Below are positions 21,514-31,100 of a stretch of 64,000 bases of DNA, in pieces. Source of the DNA: Viridothelium virens. Its lineage: Eukaryota > Ascomycota > Dothideomycetes > Trypetheliales > Trypetheliaceae. The stretch's first letter is position 1. Each line of letters opens with the position of its first letter. The DNA is taken from positions 62,001 to 126,000 of the forward strand of contig ML991794.1 of the NCBI GenBank assembly GCA_010094025.1. Reading direction: 5' to 3'. Below the pieces are notes generated by a model that worked only from the letters and a program-made list of their open reading frames with translations, was not told where the DNA came from and searched no databases. The position numbers were made by a program, and so were the translations under genes.

Positions 21514-22731
21514 TTAAAACGCCCATTGCTGCATCCAGAGATCCATCCATTCAAAACTGACCTTGTTAAGTGCTCTCAATGTCGGACTATACTGAACTGT
21601 CTGTTTTGTTTCCAGGGTGACTGAGCGTGCCTTTGGGAACCGCACGGCCTTATCGGCCAAATTACTGTAAAACTCGAAGAGTTTTGCTGCTGGATTCAGA
21701 GCGTAGTCGGGTGTTTCTGACATGTTTTTCTGGAGCGCGGTGACCCATTCTGTAAATTCTACAATGGCCACGTCGCCGCCCAGATGCTTGACAATAGCCG
21801 GTAGCAAAGAGTGCCAAGAACAGGTCCGCGGGTTGACGATGTGATACACTGCATTTGAAGAGGTCTGACTCTTCGACCGCCTCTGCGAAAGCTCCATTTG
21901 GCAAGGTAGAAGATCCACGACAACCTGCGCGAGCAAATCGACGGGGATCCAGTCAATTGTTTCCAGTGGTCCAAGAGAGCTTGGCAATAGCTTCAAGTGT
22001 TTGGAGGATGCAATGAGACTCGGCAGCCACTCCTGCTTGTTCCATTGGCCATTCTGCCCATGCAATACAGGTCCGCCAACTTGACCGACACGACAAATCG
22101 CAGTCTTGACGCCAGTTGTTTTGCTCGCTTCGGCAAGAAGACGTTCGCTTACAAGCTTCGACTGTCCATAGCCCATACTTGCCACGCGCCAGTCCTCGAT
22201 AATCTTTTCTGGCACTCTTTCCCGAGATCCCGGTGTTGCGCCCCATCTTGCTGCGACACTGATGGAGGAGATGAAAAAGAAGGTCACATCGTAAGTGCAG
22301 CGGGTTGCGAAGTCGAGAAGCTGCTTTACGCCACGGATCTGGGGTTCGAATGATGTGAAAGCGCGATTGAAGTCTACCGGCCATGCATTATGTAATATGT
22401 GTGTCGCTTCGCTTGTTAAAGAGCTGTAGACAAGCTCTGATAGTCCCAGAAAGTCCTTTGTCGTGTCACATTCAAGGAACTCGATTTTGGGAGGACCCAA
22501 TTCCGTAGAAAGACCGCGGGCGCGATGTGACTTCCATTGGCGCTGTTCTGCATCGCTCGACCGATTGAGACATATTACTCGTTCAACTTTCGAGCTGCGT
22601 ACGAGGGTATCTAAAAGATAGCTCCCAAGAGATCCGGTCGAGCCAGTCAGAATAATCGTCATCCGAGACTTTGTAGGTTTCTCCGGTGGCGCGTTCACCT
22701 TCTTTGTTCCGAATGATGTGAAAGATGGCAT
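21514..22731 (-). CDS. Free-standing thioester reductase (R domain of A-T-R carboxylate reductases)
   Basis: A single-exon protein of 405 residues made only of the NAD(P)-dependent reductase domain usually found at the C terminus of A-T-R enzymes. Motifs: Rossmann ILTGSTGSLGSYLLD (about 27-41), VICLNRSSDAEQRQ, THILHNAWPVDFNRAF, FFFISSISVAA, the catalytic MGYGQSKLVSERLL (Tyr-x3-Lys), CRVGQVGGPV and WNKQEWLPSLIASSKHLKLL. These blocks resemble NRPS-like aryl-acid reductases more than the R domains of PKSs. It lies just upstream of, and in the same direction as, the A-T-MFS gene, which lacks exactly this domain. Expected chemistry is two-electron release of a T-bound thioester as an aldehyde, here in trans. 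Accepting a PKS ACP thioester is an alternative. Confidence 0.88.
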   Translation of the reverse strand: MPSFTSFGTKKVNAPPEKPTKSRMTIILTGSTGSLGSYLLDTLVRSSKVERVICLNRSSDAEQRQWKSHRARGLSTELGPPKIEFLECDTTKDFLGLSELVYSSLTSEATHILHNAWPVDFNRAFTSFEPQIRGVKQLLDFATRCTYDVTFFFISSISVAARWGATPGSRERVPEKIIEDWRVASMGYGQSKLVSERLLAEASKTTGVKTAICRVGQVGGPVLHGQNGQWNKQEWLPSLIASSKHLKLLPSSLGPLETIDWIPVDLLAQVVVDLLPCQMELSQRRSKSQTSSNAVYHIVNPRTCSWHSLLPAIVKHLGGDVAIVEFTEWVTALQKNMSETPDYALNPAAKLFEFYSNLADKAVRFPKARSVTLETKQTVQYSPTLRALNKVSFEWMDLWMQQWAF

Positions 22732-24815
22732 TGCGTGCTGTTAGAGTAGTCTCCGATCTTTTTGACGAAATCATAGCATTATTTTCCGTGAAAGGGGTAC
22801 GACCGAGTTTGAAGCCAGATTGAAGTCTGAAACAACCCTGTAAGAAAACGGTGGATCGTCGCGATTTGATTTAGTGTTACACATTCATGATCCATACTGT
22901 ATCTGTTGACCGACTGAGCGACACACGCGAAGTGTGGTGCTCGTTGGTGACGTCGACGGATGAAAGTTGCATCTTGCTGATTGCTATTTAGAGCCACTTT
23001 TCAGCGGCTGCAGCACGGGTCAGGTGTGGCGGCAAGGCATGTGGTTTAGCTTCCCGCCGGCTCTTTTCAGCTCTTTTGTTGGTGACTGCAGAGCTCTGCT
23101 TGTTGGGGCCATGATACTTAGATACGATTTTCTAAGGACGAAGCTATGCGTAGCGTCCTATGACACCCTTTTCGAGCAACAGTCTCTTTGTCTCGGCGCA
23201 TCCGCTATCCGTCAAAATATACACTGGTTGCAAAGATGACGGTGCATTCATGTAGCAAAGATGTGTATACCCAAGGTGCTGGACAGTGGGAGAGGAAGAA
23301 GTCCGGGAGGCAGATGCAGGCGCCGGCAAGATGCGGCAGATGGCTACGATAGCACGTGCCCTACCGTACCAATTGAGGCTGAGGGGCCACCCGTAGAGTA
23401 AATATCGTATTGTACGCGAAGAATTTGTGCAGCTTCCCACGTTTGCCTTGCTCTCGGTCATCCCTTCCAAGGTTGGCGATACAGTTGTTGGCACCAACGG
23501 TGAGTGTCGCGAAACAACAAGGGGAACATGCTGGCAGAGTGCTGCAATTGTCTTCAGCGGGTATGCTTGTCTAATCCCAGAGGTGAGCTACTGGTGCGGT
23601 GAAATAGGTCATCGGCGACTCCGAGAGATTATGCCTGATGTTGAGGGCATGAAGGACGCGATCCGGCCATCGGTTTTCGCACGGAAATCCCAGGCTTATT
23701 TGCGCAATAAGCTACAAACAGCCAGAATTGTGCACCAAATAGCGGCAGAGTGTCGGGAACCGTCACTGTAAGTCTTTCATCTTACCGCTTTTCAACGAAC
23801 GGATTTCTCCCGATCCGGGATAGTACATTATGATGTATGTACTATGTGTCGTGCAAGGGTACCCCAGAGTCAAGGTCTCAAAAGAAGCGATAGAAGTTGC
23901 TGTGTCGTAGGTTAAGTAATTAGATTTCTAATAATTTAGTCTATCTAGCTGGTGTGTAAGAAGTGCGCAGGTAGAGGTACGGTAGTTTTAGTCCTCGTTC
24001 TCGGTTCGTCTACGATAGCGGCGACCCTCGACTCTCCCTTCAACTACCTCTATAGCTACTTGCCCGAGTACGGCCGACATGAAGGTCCAAAATTTCTGCA
24101 CTTTAGACAGACTCGGCTCGCTTTGCCTCACAAGCGATCTCTTCTCCTGGCGATTGACGTCGAGTTAGGAGCCTAACGCAAAAAAGCGCAAGAACAACCG
24201 GCATGGAGTCGGCAGGAAAAAACCGCACACAGCCTTTGCGTGCCTCCATGTCCACCGTAATTCAAGGTTAGACTTGAGATTGGACTGGCAAGAAGTCAGC
24301 AGCTTGCAGCCTGACTACGTAGTTCTCCCTCCTCGGCCGAGACTACATTTGTATTACTGTGGTCCGTCAGCCGCAGATCCCCATGACACATCCTTGAAAT
24401 CATCCCAAGGCTGTGGAACGCGGCCCGGGGCACTGCACTTACAATGCAATGCAGCGCAGCACTTCACCTATTGACCTAGTCCGATCCACTGAGCTCGACA
24501 TAGCTGTGTGGACCCGACGATTGCAGATTACAGCGCCGTCCCTAGTCCTTGGTCCTTTGGGCTCTGCTAGCGTGTCCACGGCCCACTTCTCTCCATGGCT
24601 TGCCAGTGCATTTGGGTAAGGTAAGATTGCGTATGAGCGTTAGAGAGTGTAGAGCTATTGGCAGCTCTAGACAGAGAGTCATTTATACGATGTCGCCAAC
24701 ATCGAATGCATTACATCGCTACTTTCAAGACTCGATCGCTCAGATCGCCTCACAGAAATATCTCCATTAATCCTTTCTTGAGTACTCCGTAAAGAAACTG
24801 CGTCTGCCCCTCACA
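22732..24815. other. Two-kilobase gap inside the locus, no convincing gene
   Basis: Holds the promoter of the reductase gene at its left and of the peroxisomal hydrolase at its right. Short ORFs such as 23427-23771 (plus, 114 codons) show no domains. The stretch around 23800-24200 is AT-rich with TA-rich words and could be decayed repeat DNA, but no terminal repeats or transposase motifs were found. A TCGGCCGA palindrome lies at 24333-24340. Confidence 0.45.
22953..22963 (-). promoter_or_regulatory. Relative of the candidate regulator site before the reductase gene
   Basis: Reads TCATCCGTCGA toward the reductase gene, about 222 bp before its start, matching the 11-mer at 15519 in 9 of 11 positions including the terminal CCGTCGA. 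Weak on its own. Confidence 0.2.
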
Positions 24816-26179
24816 ATGTCTTCTGCTCTGTTTCTCTGTAAGGAACGAATAGCTCCGTGTCAGCATATTCGCAACTACCCCCGGGCTACTGCGGGCACCC
24901 AGGAGGATATTTTTCATCTTGCAATAAAGCAATACATACCATTGGGCAATCTCAATCCATCTCCCGGAGATGTTACAATCATTGCAGCGCATGCTAATGG
25001 ATACACTAAAGAGCTGTATGAACCATTGTGGGATGATTTGCTCCTTCAAAGCAAGAAGAACGGTACACTTCGCATCCGTAGTATTTGGATTGCGGATGTT
25101 TCCAACTCAGGAGCCAGCGGAGTCATGAATGGGTCCCAACTCGGCAATGATTGTAATAGCAAAGATCTAGCGATATCCGGGGACCATTACTAACCGAGCA
25201 TCCAGTATCATTTTTCGACCATTCGCGAGATCTTTTGCATATGATCAACCAATTCCGTGACCAGATGCCCCGCCCACTGGTTGGACTTGGGCACAGTATG
25301 GGCGGTACGAGCCTTGTCAATCTTGCGACTATGCACCCTCGGTTATTAACAAGTGTAATACTCATCGACCCTATCGTACTCCCATCTCCTTCCAAAGGTG
25401 GTCGTAACCTTCTCCCGGCCTACGCTGTCATCCATAAGCGAGATAAATGGCCATCCCGTAAGGCTGCCGAGTCTTACCATTGTCGGAACAAATTCTTCCA
25501 ATCCTGGGATCCGCGCGTCCTGAGCCTCTTTCTCGAGTTTGGGATTCGGAAGGCTCCGTCCCCTACTTCCCCTACCAATACGTCATCGGACTCAGAGTCT
25601 GTTATACTCACGACTTCCAAGTATCAAGAAGCCCTTGGCCACGTCCGCGCCGCATATCCTCCACGCAACCAACCCTTTACTGGTACCCCGCCTCCCCGTA
25701 AAACCCATCCAGATGTTTTCCGCGATCGTCGCCTTGAAGTCCCCTTCTACCGTCCAGAACCCTTCCTCGCCTTCACCCAGATCCCGTATCTCTTGCCCAC
25801 CGTGCTCTACGTTACTCCTGTCTCCTCTCCCGTCACCACGCCCGATGCACGCGCTGCATGTATCAGCACGATTGGGACGGGTCTGGGCGGAAATGGAGGC
25901 GTGAAGGAGGGTGCGGTGAAGGAGGTTTCACTGCCAAATTCAGGACATTTCGTGCCATTTGAGAAGCCGACGGCGGTTGCGGAAGTGGTGGCGGCGTGGT
26001 TGGATGAGCGGCTGGCCGTTTGGCGGAAGGACGAAGAAGATGAGAGGAGAGCATGGGCGGAGGTTAAGGCGGAGGACAAGAGGAAGGTTGATGAGGATTG
26101 GATGTTCTGGATGGAGCAATTTGCGGGGAAAAAGGGTCAAGAAGAAAAGCCGAAGACTGTTTTACAGTCTAAGCTATAA
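24816..26179 (+). CDS. Peroxisomal alpha/beta hydrolase (LPX1/AKT2-like), PTS1 SKL
   Basis: Two exons, 24816-25152 and 25206-26179, encode 436 residues; the GTAATA...CATCCAG intron restores LGNDLSFFDHSRDLLHMINQF. Alpha/beta hydrolase features are IIAAHANGYTKELYEPLWDD, the nucleophile elbow GLGHSMGG with Ser about 143, LIDPIVLP and LPNSGHFVPFEKP with the catalytic His. The protein ends QSKL, a canonical type 1 peroxisomal targeting signal. Family members include yeast peroxisomal lipase Lpx1 and hydrolases annotated as toxin biosynthesis proteins in fungal clusters. A charged, probably helical tail of about 60 residues precedes the signal. Its place between the split reductase and the PKS makes a cluster role possible but unproven. 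Confidence 0.85.
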
Positions 26180-26317
26180 TATTAAGCTTACAACGTGGGC
26201 GTGAATCGTTTGTCATTTCTCGTAAATTCCTGTCTATTCGCAAGACTGTTGCACGGTGAGATGTTAAACGGATTCATTTCCTATTGTTACATTTATGAGA
26301 ATGTGCTCGTAGACCTC

Positions 26318-26334
26318 AAAAAAAAAAAAAAAAA
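26318..26334 (+). repeat. Poly-A tract
   Basis: Seventeen A residues in the convergent region between the peroxisomal hydrolase and the RTA1-type gene. It is a simple homopolymer and has no target-site duplication that I can see. Confidence 0.7.
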
Positions 26335-26400
26335 GCAGCGCTGATCCGGCTATGCTAAAAGACTTGCACATATGTAAAGAAATTCGTCTCTCATATCACT

Positions 26401-27330
26401 TCAATTTCTTTCGAGAGTTTCGCTTTCTGTCCCGCTCTCAAAATCTTTTGCCCGCTTGGATGCCTTCTCTCTCACCAAAGGCACTCTAATGCCGGCATTT
26501 TGCTCCTGCCTTTTGAAATCTGCCAGAAGATCGCCCGGATTGCAGAGATTAAACGCCAGCAAGGCAATTATCATCATTGCGCCATCAAGTGCAATAAAGA
26601 ATCTCTCCGTCGAAATCAGGTAGCCCTCCCACCCCTGAATCAGTTCGATCGAGCGGTACACACCCCTCGTAATCATACAACCGACCGCCAGAAACGTCGC
26701 TCCCGTAATCAGCAACAAAGAACGATCCTTCAAAATTTGGGCCCTCCCTTTCCACGCCACCCAATCCAGCAGCAACGAAAACACACACGTCGACACGAGC
26801 TGGAACACAATCCCCACCACCATAGTCGTCGTCCCCGGCTGTGGCGACTCTCCCTCATCAACCGCCGACGCCGCCAATCCACCCCCAGTCGCCTGCAGCG
26901 TGCCGCAAATAACATCGATGCCAAAGCAGATACCCAGATACGTCTTGGGTGGAACGGGGCTCACTTCTCGGCCCAGGATGACGACGAGGACCCACAGCAC
27001 GACGTAGATGCCGGCCTGGGTGAAGGCCGGAGATAGGATGAGCACGGCGATCTGCAGGGTGAAGAGAGTGGAGCTGTAGGAGCAGTAGTGGGCGGCGAGG
27101 CGGGCGGCCCAGCCGAGGAGCTCGCCCAGGGCGCCGCAGACGAAGAGGAAGAGGAACCATAGACGCGGGTGGGTGAGGGCTTTCCAGAGGTGGAGGGCCA
27201 GGGAGAGGGCGAAGAGGATGGTGAAGATGAGGCCCGGGGCGAGGGAGGGGAGGTAGTTGAAGGAGTTCGAGATGGACGGATCATAGGCTGTGCAGCTCGG
27301 AGGGGTGGGACTGGGACTGGCGTTTGGCAT
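26401..27330 (-). CDS. RTA1-family seven-helix membrane protein
   Basis: A single-exon protein of 309 residues with seven predicted membrane helices and an extracellular Pro/Ser-rich N-terminus ending before YLPSLAPGLIFTILFALS. Family-typical segments include ELLGWAARLAAHY, LILSPAFTQAGIYVVLW, FGIDVICGTLQATGGGLA, GVYRSIELIQGWEGYL and ERFFIALDGAMMI. Fungal RTA1/Rsb1 proteins are linked to lipid movement and to resistance to toxic compounds in the plasma membrane. A TATAAAT box is present about 64 bp upstream (27394-27400, minus). It sits between two cluster-like genes and could help self-protection, though RTA1 genes are common everywhere in these genomes. Confidence 0.92.
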   Translation of the reverse strand: MPNASPSPTPPSCTAYDPSISNSFNYLPSLAPGLIFTILFALSLALHLWKALTHPRLWFLFLFVCGALGELLGWAARLAAHYCSYSSTLFTLQIAVLILSPAFTQAGIYVVLWVLVVILGREVSPVPPKTYLGICFGIDVICGTLQATGGGLAASAVDEGESPQPGTTTMVVGIVFQLVSTCVFSLLLDWVAWKGRAQILKDRSLLLITGATFLAVGCMITRGVYRSIELIQGWEGYLISTERFFIALDGAMMIIALLAFNLCNPGDLLADFKRQEQNAGIRVPLVREKASKRAKDFESGTESETLERN

Positions 27331-28180
27331 GATTGAGACTGTGACTCGCCAGGCTGCAGTAGTAGAGGGAAGTTGAGGATTGAGATATAACGAATTTATA
27401 TTCCACGGTGTTCTTTATGCCCCGTATACATAGGATGACGAGTTGGCTATGACTTGTTATGGAGCCGCGTGCAATAGATGAGATGAAGGAAAAGAGGATT
27501 GGAGATGAGGGCTTTTGGATATCTTCATATACACAGACTTCTCCCGTTGTCGCAAGTATACCCTAACGCTGGACACACAAACATTGCACCGTCCAATGCT
27601 CGATCCAGCAAAGACAGGAGACTCGTCCCGTCCCATTTCCCGTGTCCGCTGCTTCGTAGCATGGTCAAGCCACAAGGAGGATGGAGCGAGGACGTTAAAG
27701 CCACAGCCATGACACGGCAGAGAATGTTTGAAGAATGCTGCAGCCTTAAAATCGCATCCGGAACTGTGGTAGCGAGTAGATGTGCCGTGCCGTGCGGACG
27801 AACAATGAAGCCGACTGTGGCTAAGTTTTGGTGTTTCGTGCATTGTTCAAGCGCGGCAATGACGTCTCACGGCGCCCACCGCGCCTTTGACTGTCCGCCT
27901 CAATCGAATTCCTGAAGTTGACATCGGCGCTAACAGCAATCTGAAATCCTACAGAAGCTGAACAGTATGAATTGGCTAATGACTCCATTTTCCGAGCATG
28001 CAGTCACACGTGGCTACTGGCAACATTTATACTCTTGCCACTAGAGTAATCTGCGCGGTAAGCACATGGCCCTGGGCAGTAACACCTCTGAAGGCAATTC
28101 CTGTGTTAATCAATGCTATTCAGTGTCAAGCTTGATACCTATTTAGATCCTAACTGAGAAGTTCTATCAAATCCGAGGGA
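27331..28180. other. Intergenic, no gene seen
   Basis: Separates the RTA1-type gene start from the PKS end. I searched it for a displaced thioesterase or reductase tail of the PKS and saw none. Short ORFs on both strands look like chance. Confidence 0.5.
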
Positions 28181-31100
28181 CTAGGCTTTTGCTGAAGCGA
28201 ATCCCGCGATCACTCTAATCGTTCTAGCCTCTGGCAGCTCTCCGTCGGTCCAATCCACTTCCTTAAAGCCTGCCTCCATCATACACCTCTGCCATCGATC
28301 CTCACTAGTGACTGCATGCTCGCGCCCGTCCTCAAACAACCACCATCCTTCGAACAGCCCGACTGCGATATCCAGCCAAAACATATTATGAGTTATCTCC
28401 ACAAGAGTCAGGACACCATCGTCGCGCAAGAGTCGACGAAGCATTGTCAAGGAACGAGTTAGGTTCCGTGTCGCATGGATACAGTTGGTGGAGATGATCA
28501 CGTGGAATGAATTGAGCCACGATGGCTTGGGCTCAGTCTCAATGTCCAGGACGGAAAACTCCATGTTGGGGACATTCTTGAACGTGCGTTTGGCTTGCGC
28601 CACCAGCGATGCTGAGAGATCTGTGAAAACATAGCGGAAGGGGATTCCGAGTTTCTGGAGATGTTCGACAATGTATTTGGTGGTGCCACCAGTGCCTGCT
28701 CCGACTTCGAGGATTGAAAATTTGCCCGGTGTCTTAGGCCTGGAAAGGGCTCTTGCCAGGAATTCACCAAGAGCGAGAGTAGCGGAGCGTACAAGCGGCC
28801 AGTTCTCGTAAACGTCGTCAAGGTTTTGCTTGTTCGCTTTATCGCCGAAAACGAGCTGCAATCCGTCTTTGGCGCCGGTCAAACACAGTGCCAGCTCGGA
28901 TCCTATTACTTGAACAAGCTTGTAGACGTTAGCGTGCTGAGGATACTCTACAAGAATTTGGGTAAAAATGCTGCTGGCTGGTGTAGGATCCACGGGTTTC
29001 GATGTTCGGATAAATTCTCCCTGATCATTGCATTTTATGAGCTTGGCGTCTTCAAGAACGCGGAAGAGCTGGCGGACGAGCTGCTTGTGTCTTGGTAAGT
29101 GGGAAATGCTTGGTACGACGTCATTGGCCTTGAGCTGTGCCATGTCACGTCCCAATACAGCAAAGCCTTCGACGACGTAAGCAAGAACAAGACTTGCCTG
29201 ACGAGGATATGCGTGCTCCCAGAATCCAGCAGCCTTGGTTTCGACAGCGAAGCGGTCGTACTCAAATTTACTCTCTACGAATGCCTCGTGGGGTCGAATC
29301 GTTCCTGGCAGAGACTGCGTGCTCTCCCCAGGAGGTTGTATGTTTTTGGCCTCACCCGATCCCTGAACTGTTGCGAGATTCGCCTCATCGGGTCCTGTCC
29401 TGTCAGACCCAATACCTAAAACAGAGTCAATGTGGGTACAGATTGCCCGCACATTGGGGAAGAAAAGGATTTTGTTCAGATCAATCTCGATTCCAAACGA
29501 AGCTTGAAGGTCATTCAAGAGTTCCATAACAACGAGCGAGTCAATCCCGAGATCTTCAAGCGTGGAGTCATCACTGATTTCGTCCGGAGGAATGTCTGTT
29601 ACACGGTGCAAAATTTCTCTCAGCTCCTGTCTCTTACTACCTGCGCGAGGTTCTAAGGGTTGTGATCGATCTGACACTGGCTCTGGAGGCGTAAATTGCG
29701 ATTGAGCTGGAGTTGAAGCTCCAGAGTCATCTTTCGGTGCATCCACGCTATTCGATATACCGGTGTTATTTGCACTCTGCAACGCCTGGGCTGGAACAGA
29801 CATCGATGTCCTCGTGAATTCAAATCCTAGGAAGGCAATCGCTACTCTCTCCTCCTTTGCATCGAAGATGTAAACGTCGCATTCGGTGCGCTGATCGGTG
29901 TCCTCTGTCAGGAGCGCATAAGCCAACCAATCTCCAGCATGGATGTCAAAGCTACTGCTGGTAACGATCTGCTTTATACCTAAGCATACGAGGACCTCTT
30001 CGGTGCTTGGGTGGCAAAAATAATTGACAAGAATGCCAGCAAACTGCATGAGGCTGTCGATCACCGGTGTATCGTATAAGTTTTCGCTGGAGTCGAGCCG
30101 GGGATTGACTTTTGCGACTACTCGTCCTGCTGCTTCATGACCCATGCAGGAAATGCTTTTGATACCTTGGTACATTTCGTCAAAATGCACTAACCGTTGG
30201 ATGGCCTGGTAAATGTGCTTCCCCTGCATCTTCTCTCCATCAGTAGCATTGAGGATGGAGAGACACCGATTAAATCCAATTAAAGAACCATAACGCTTCA
30301 TCTTTTGACCAAGTGCAGGATCACCGCGTCTCTTGAGTCCAACCTGACCCGTTGTGTGGATAGCATCATTGGTTCTGCCATCCTTGGTTCGGCTCGATAC
30401 CACAAAAGACCATAGAAGCTGCTCGTCGCCTACGCAGCTCAGCGTGAAGAAGATATCTTTGTTTTCGTCAAGTCCAATTGGGCTCCTCATCTGCAGCGAT
30501 TTGATCGAGGTCACATGGGTCTCGTATGTTGCCGACGGGACTAACGCCATTGCAGTACGCGAAAGAAGCTCAATGTACAGCGAGACGGGAGCAAGGGCCT
30601 GTCTCGAGGTAATGTGACCTTTCAGTAGCATCTTGTAACGCTCACTCTGAGGATCAACAAGGAAGACAGCAACTTTCTTGCTTTCGTCTTGGAAGCCAAT
30701 AAAGGAAAAGAACTCATGGATCAGACGAGGCTGCGCAAATGTATCTGACTCCACGGCAGGCTTTTCTTCGACTCGATCAACAAATGGAAGCCAGTGTTTG
30801 GTCTTTTCAAATTGATACGGAGGCACGTTCTTGTGATCATATTGGTGTCTCTGAAGGCGATGGAAAGGCCAAAATCGGAGCGCATAGCCAGTTTTACACA
30901 ACGCAACGGTCAATTCTGCCAGCGCATTCATCACCTCGGGCGACGATAGGACAGAAGGACGGTATCTTTGTGGTGATGCAGACTTGGAACCCATGCAGTT
31001 TTGGACCAGCGAGATTACAGAAGTTCTTTGGCCAGCTTCCAACCACGTGCAGTCACCAAACCTCTCAGTCAGCCTACCAATCGCTTCTTTAAAAAAGACG

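Noticed and set aside
21514-22731. Free R as the detached release domain of the PKS
   Set aside because: Its motif blocks (HNAWPVDFNRAF, WNKQEWLPSLIASS) resemble the reductases of A-T-R enzymes more than PKS R domains; kept only as an alternative.
26318-26334. Poly-A tract as the tail of a retroelement
   Set aside because: There is no element body upstream other than the 3' region of an ordinary gene, and no target-site duplication.
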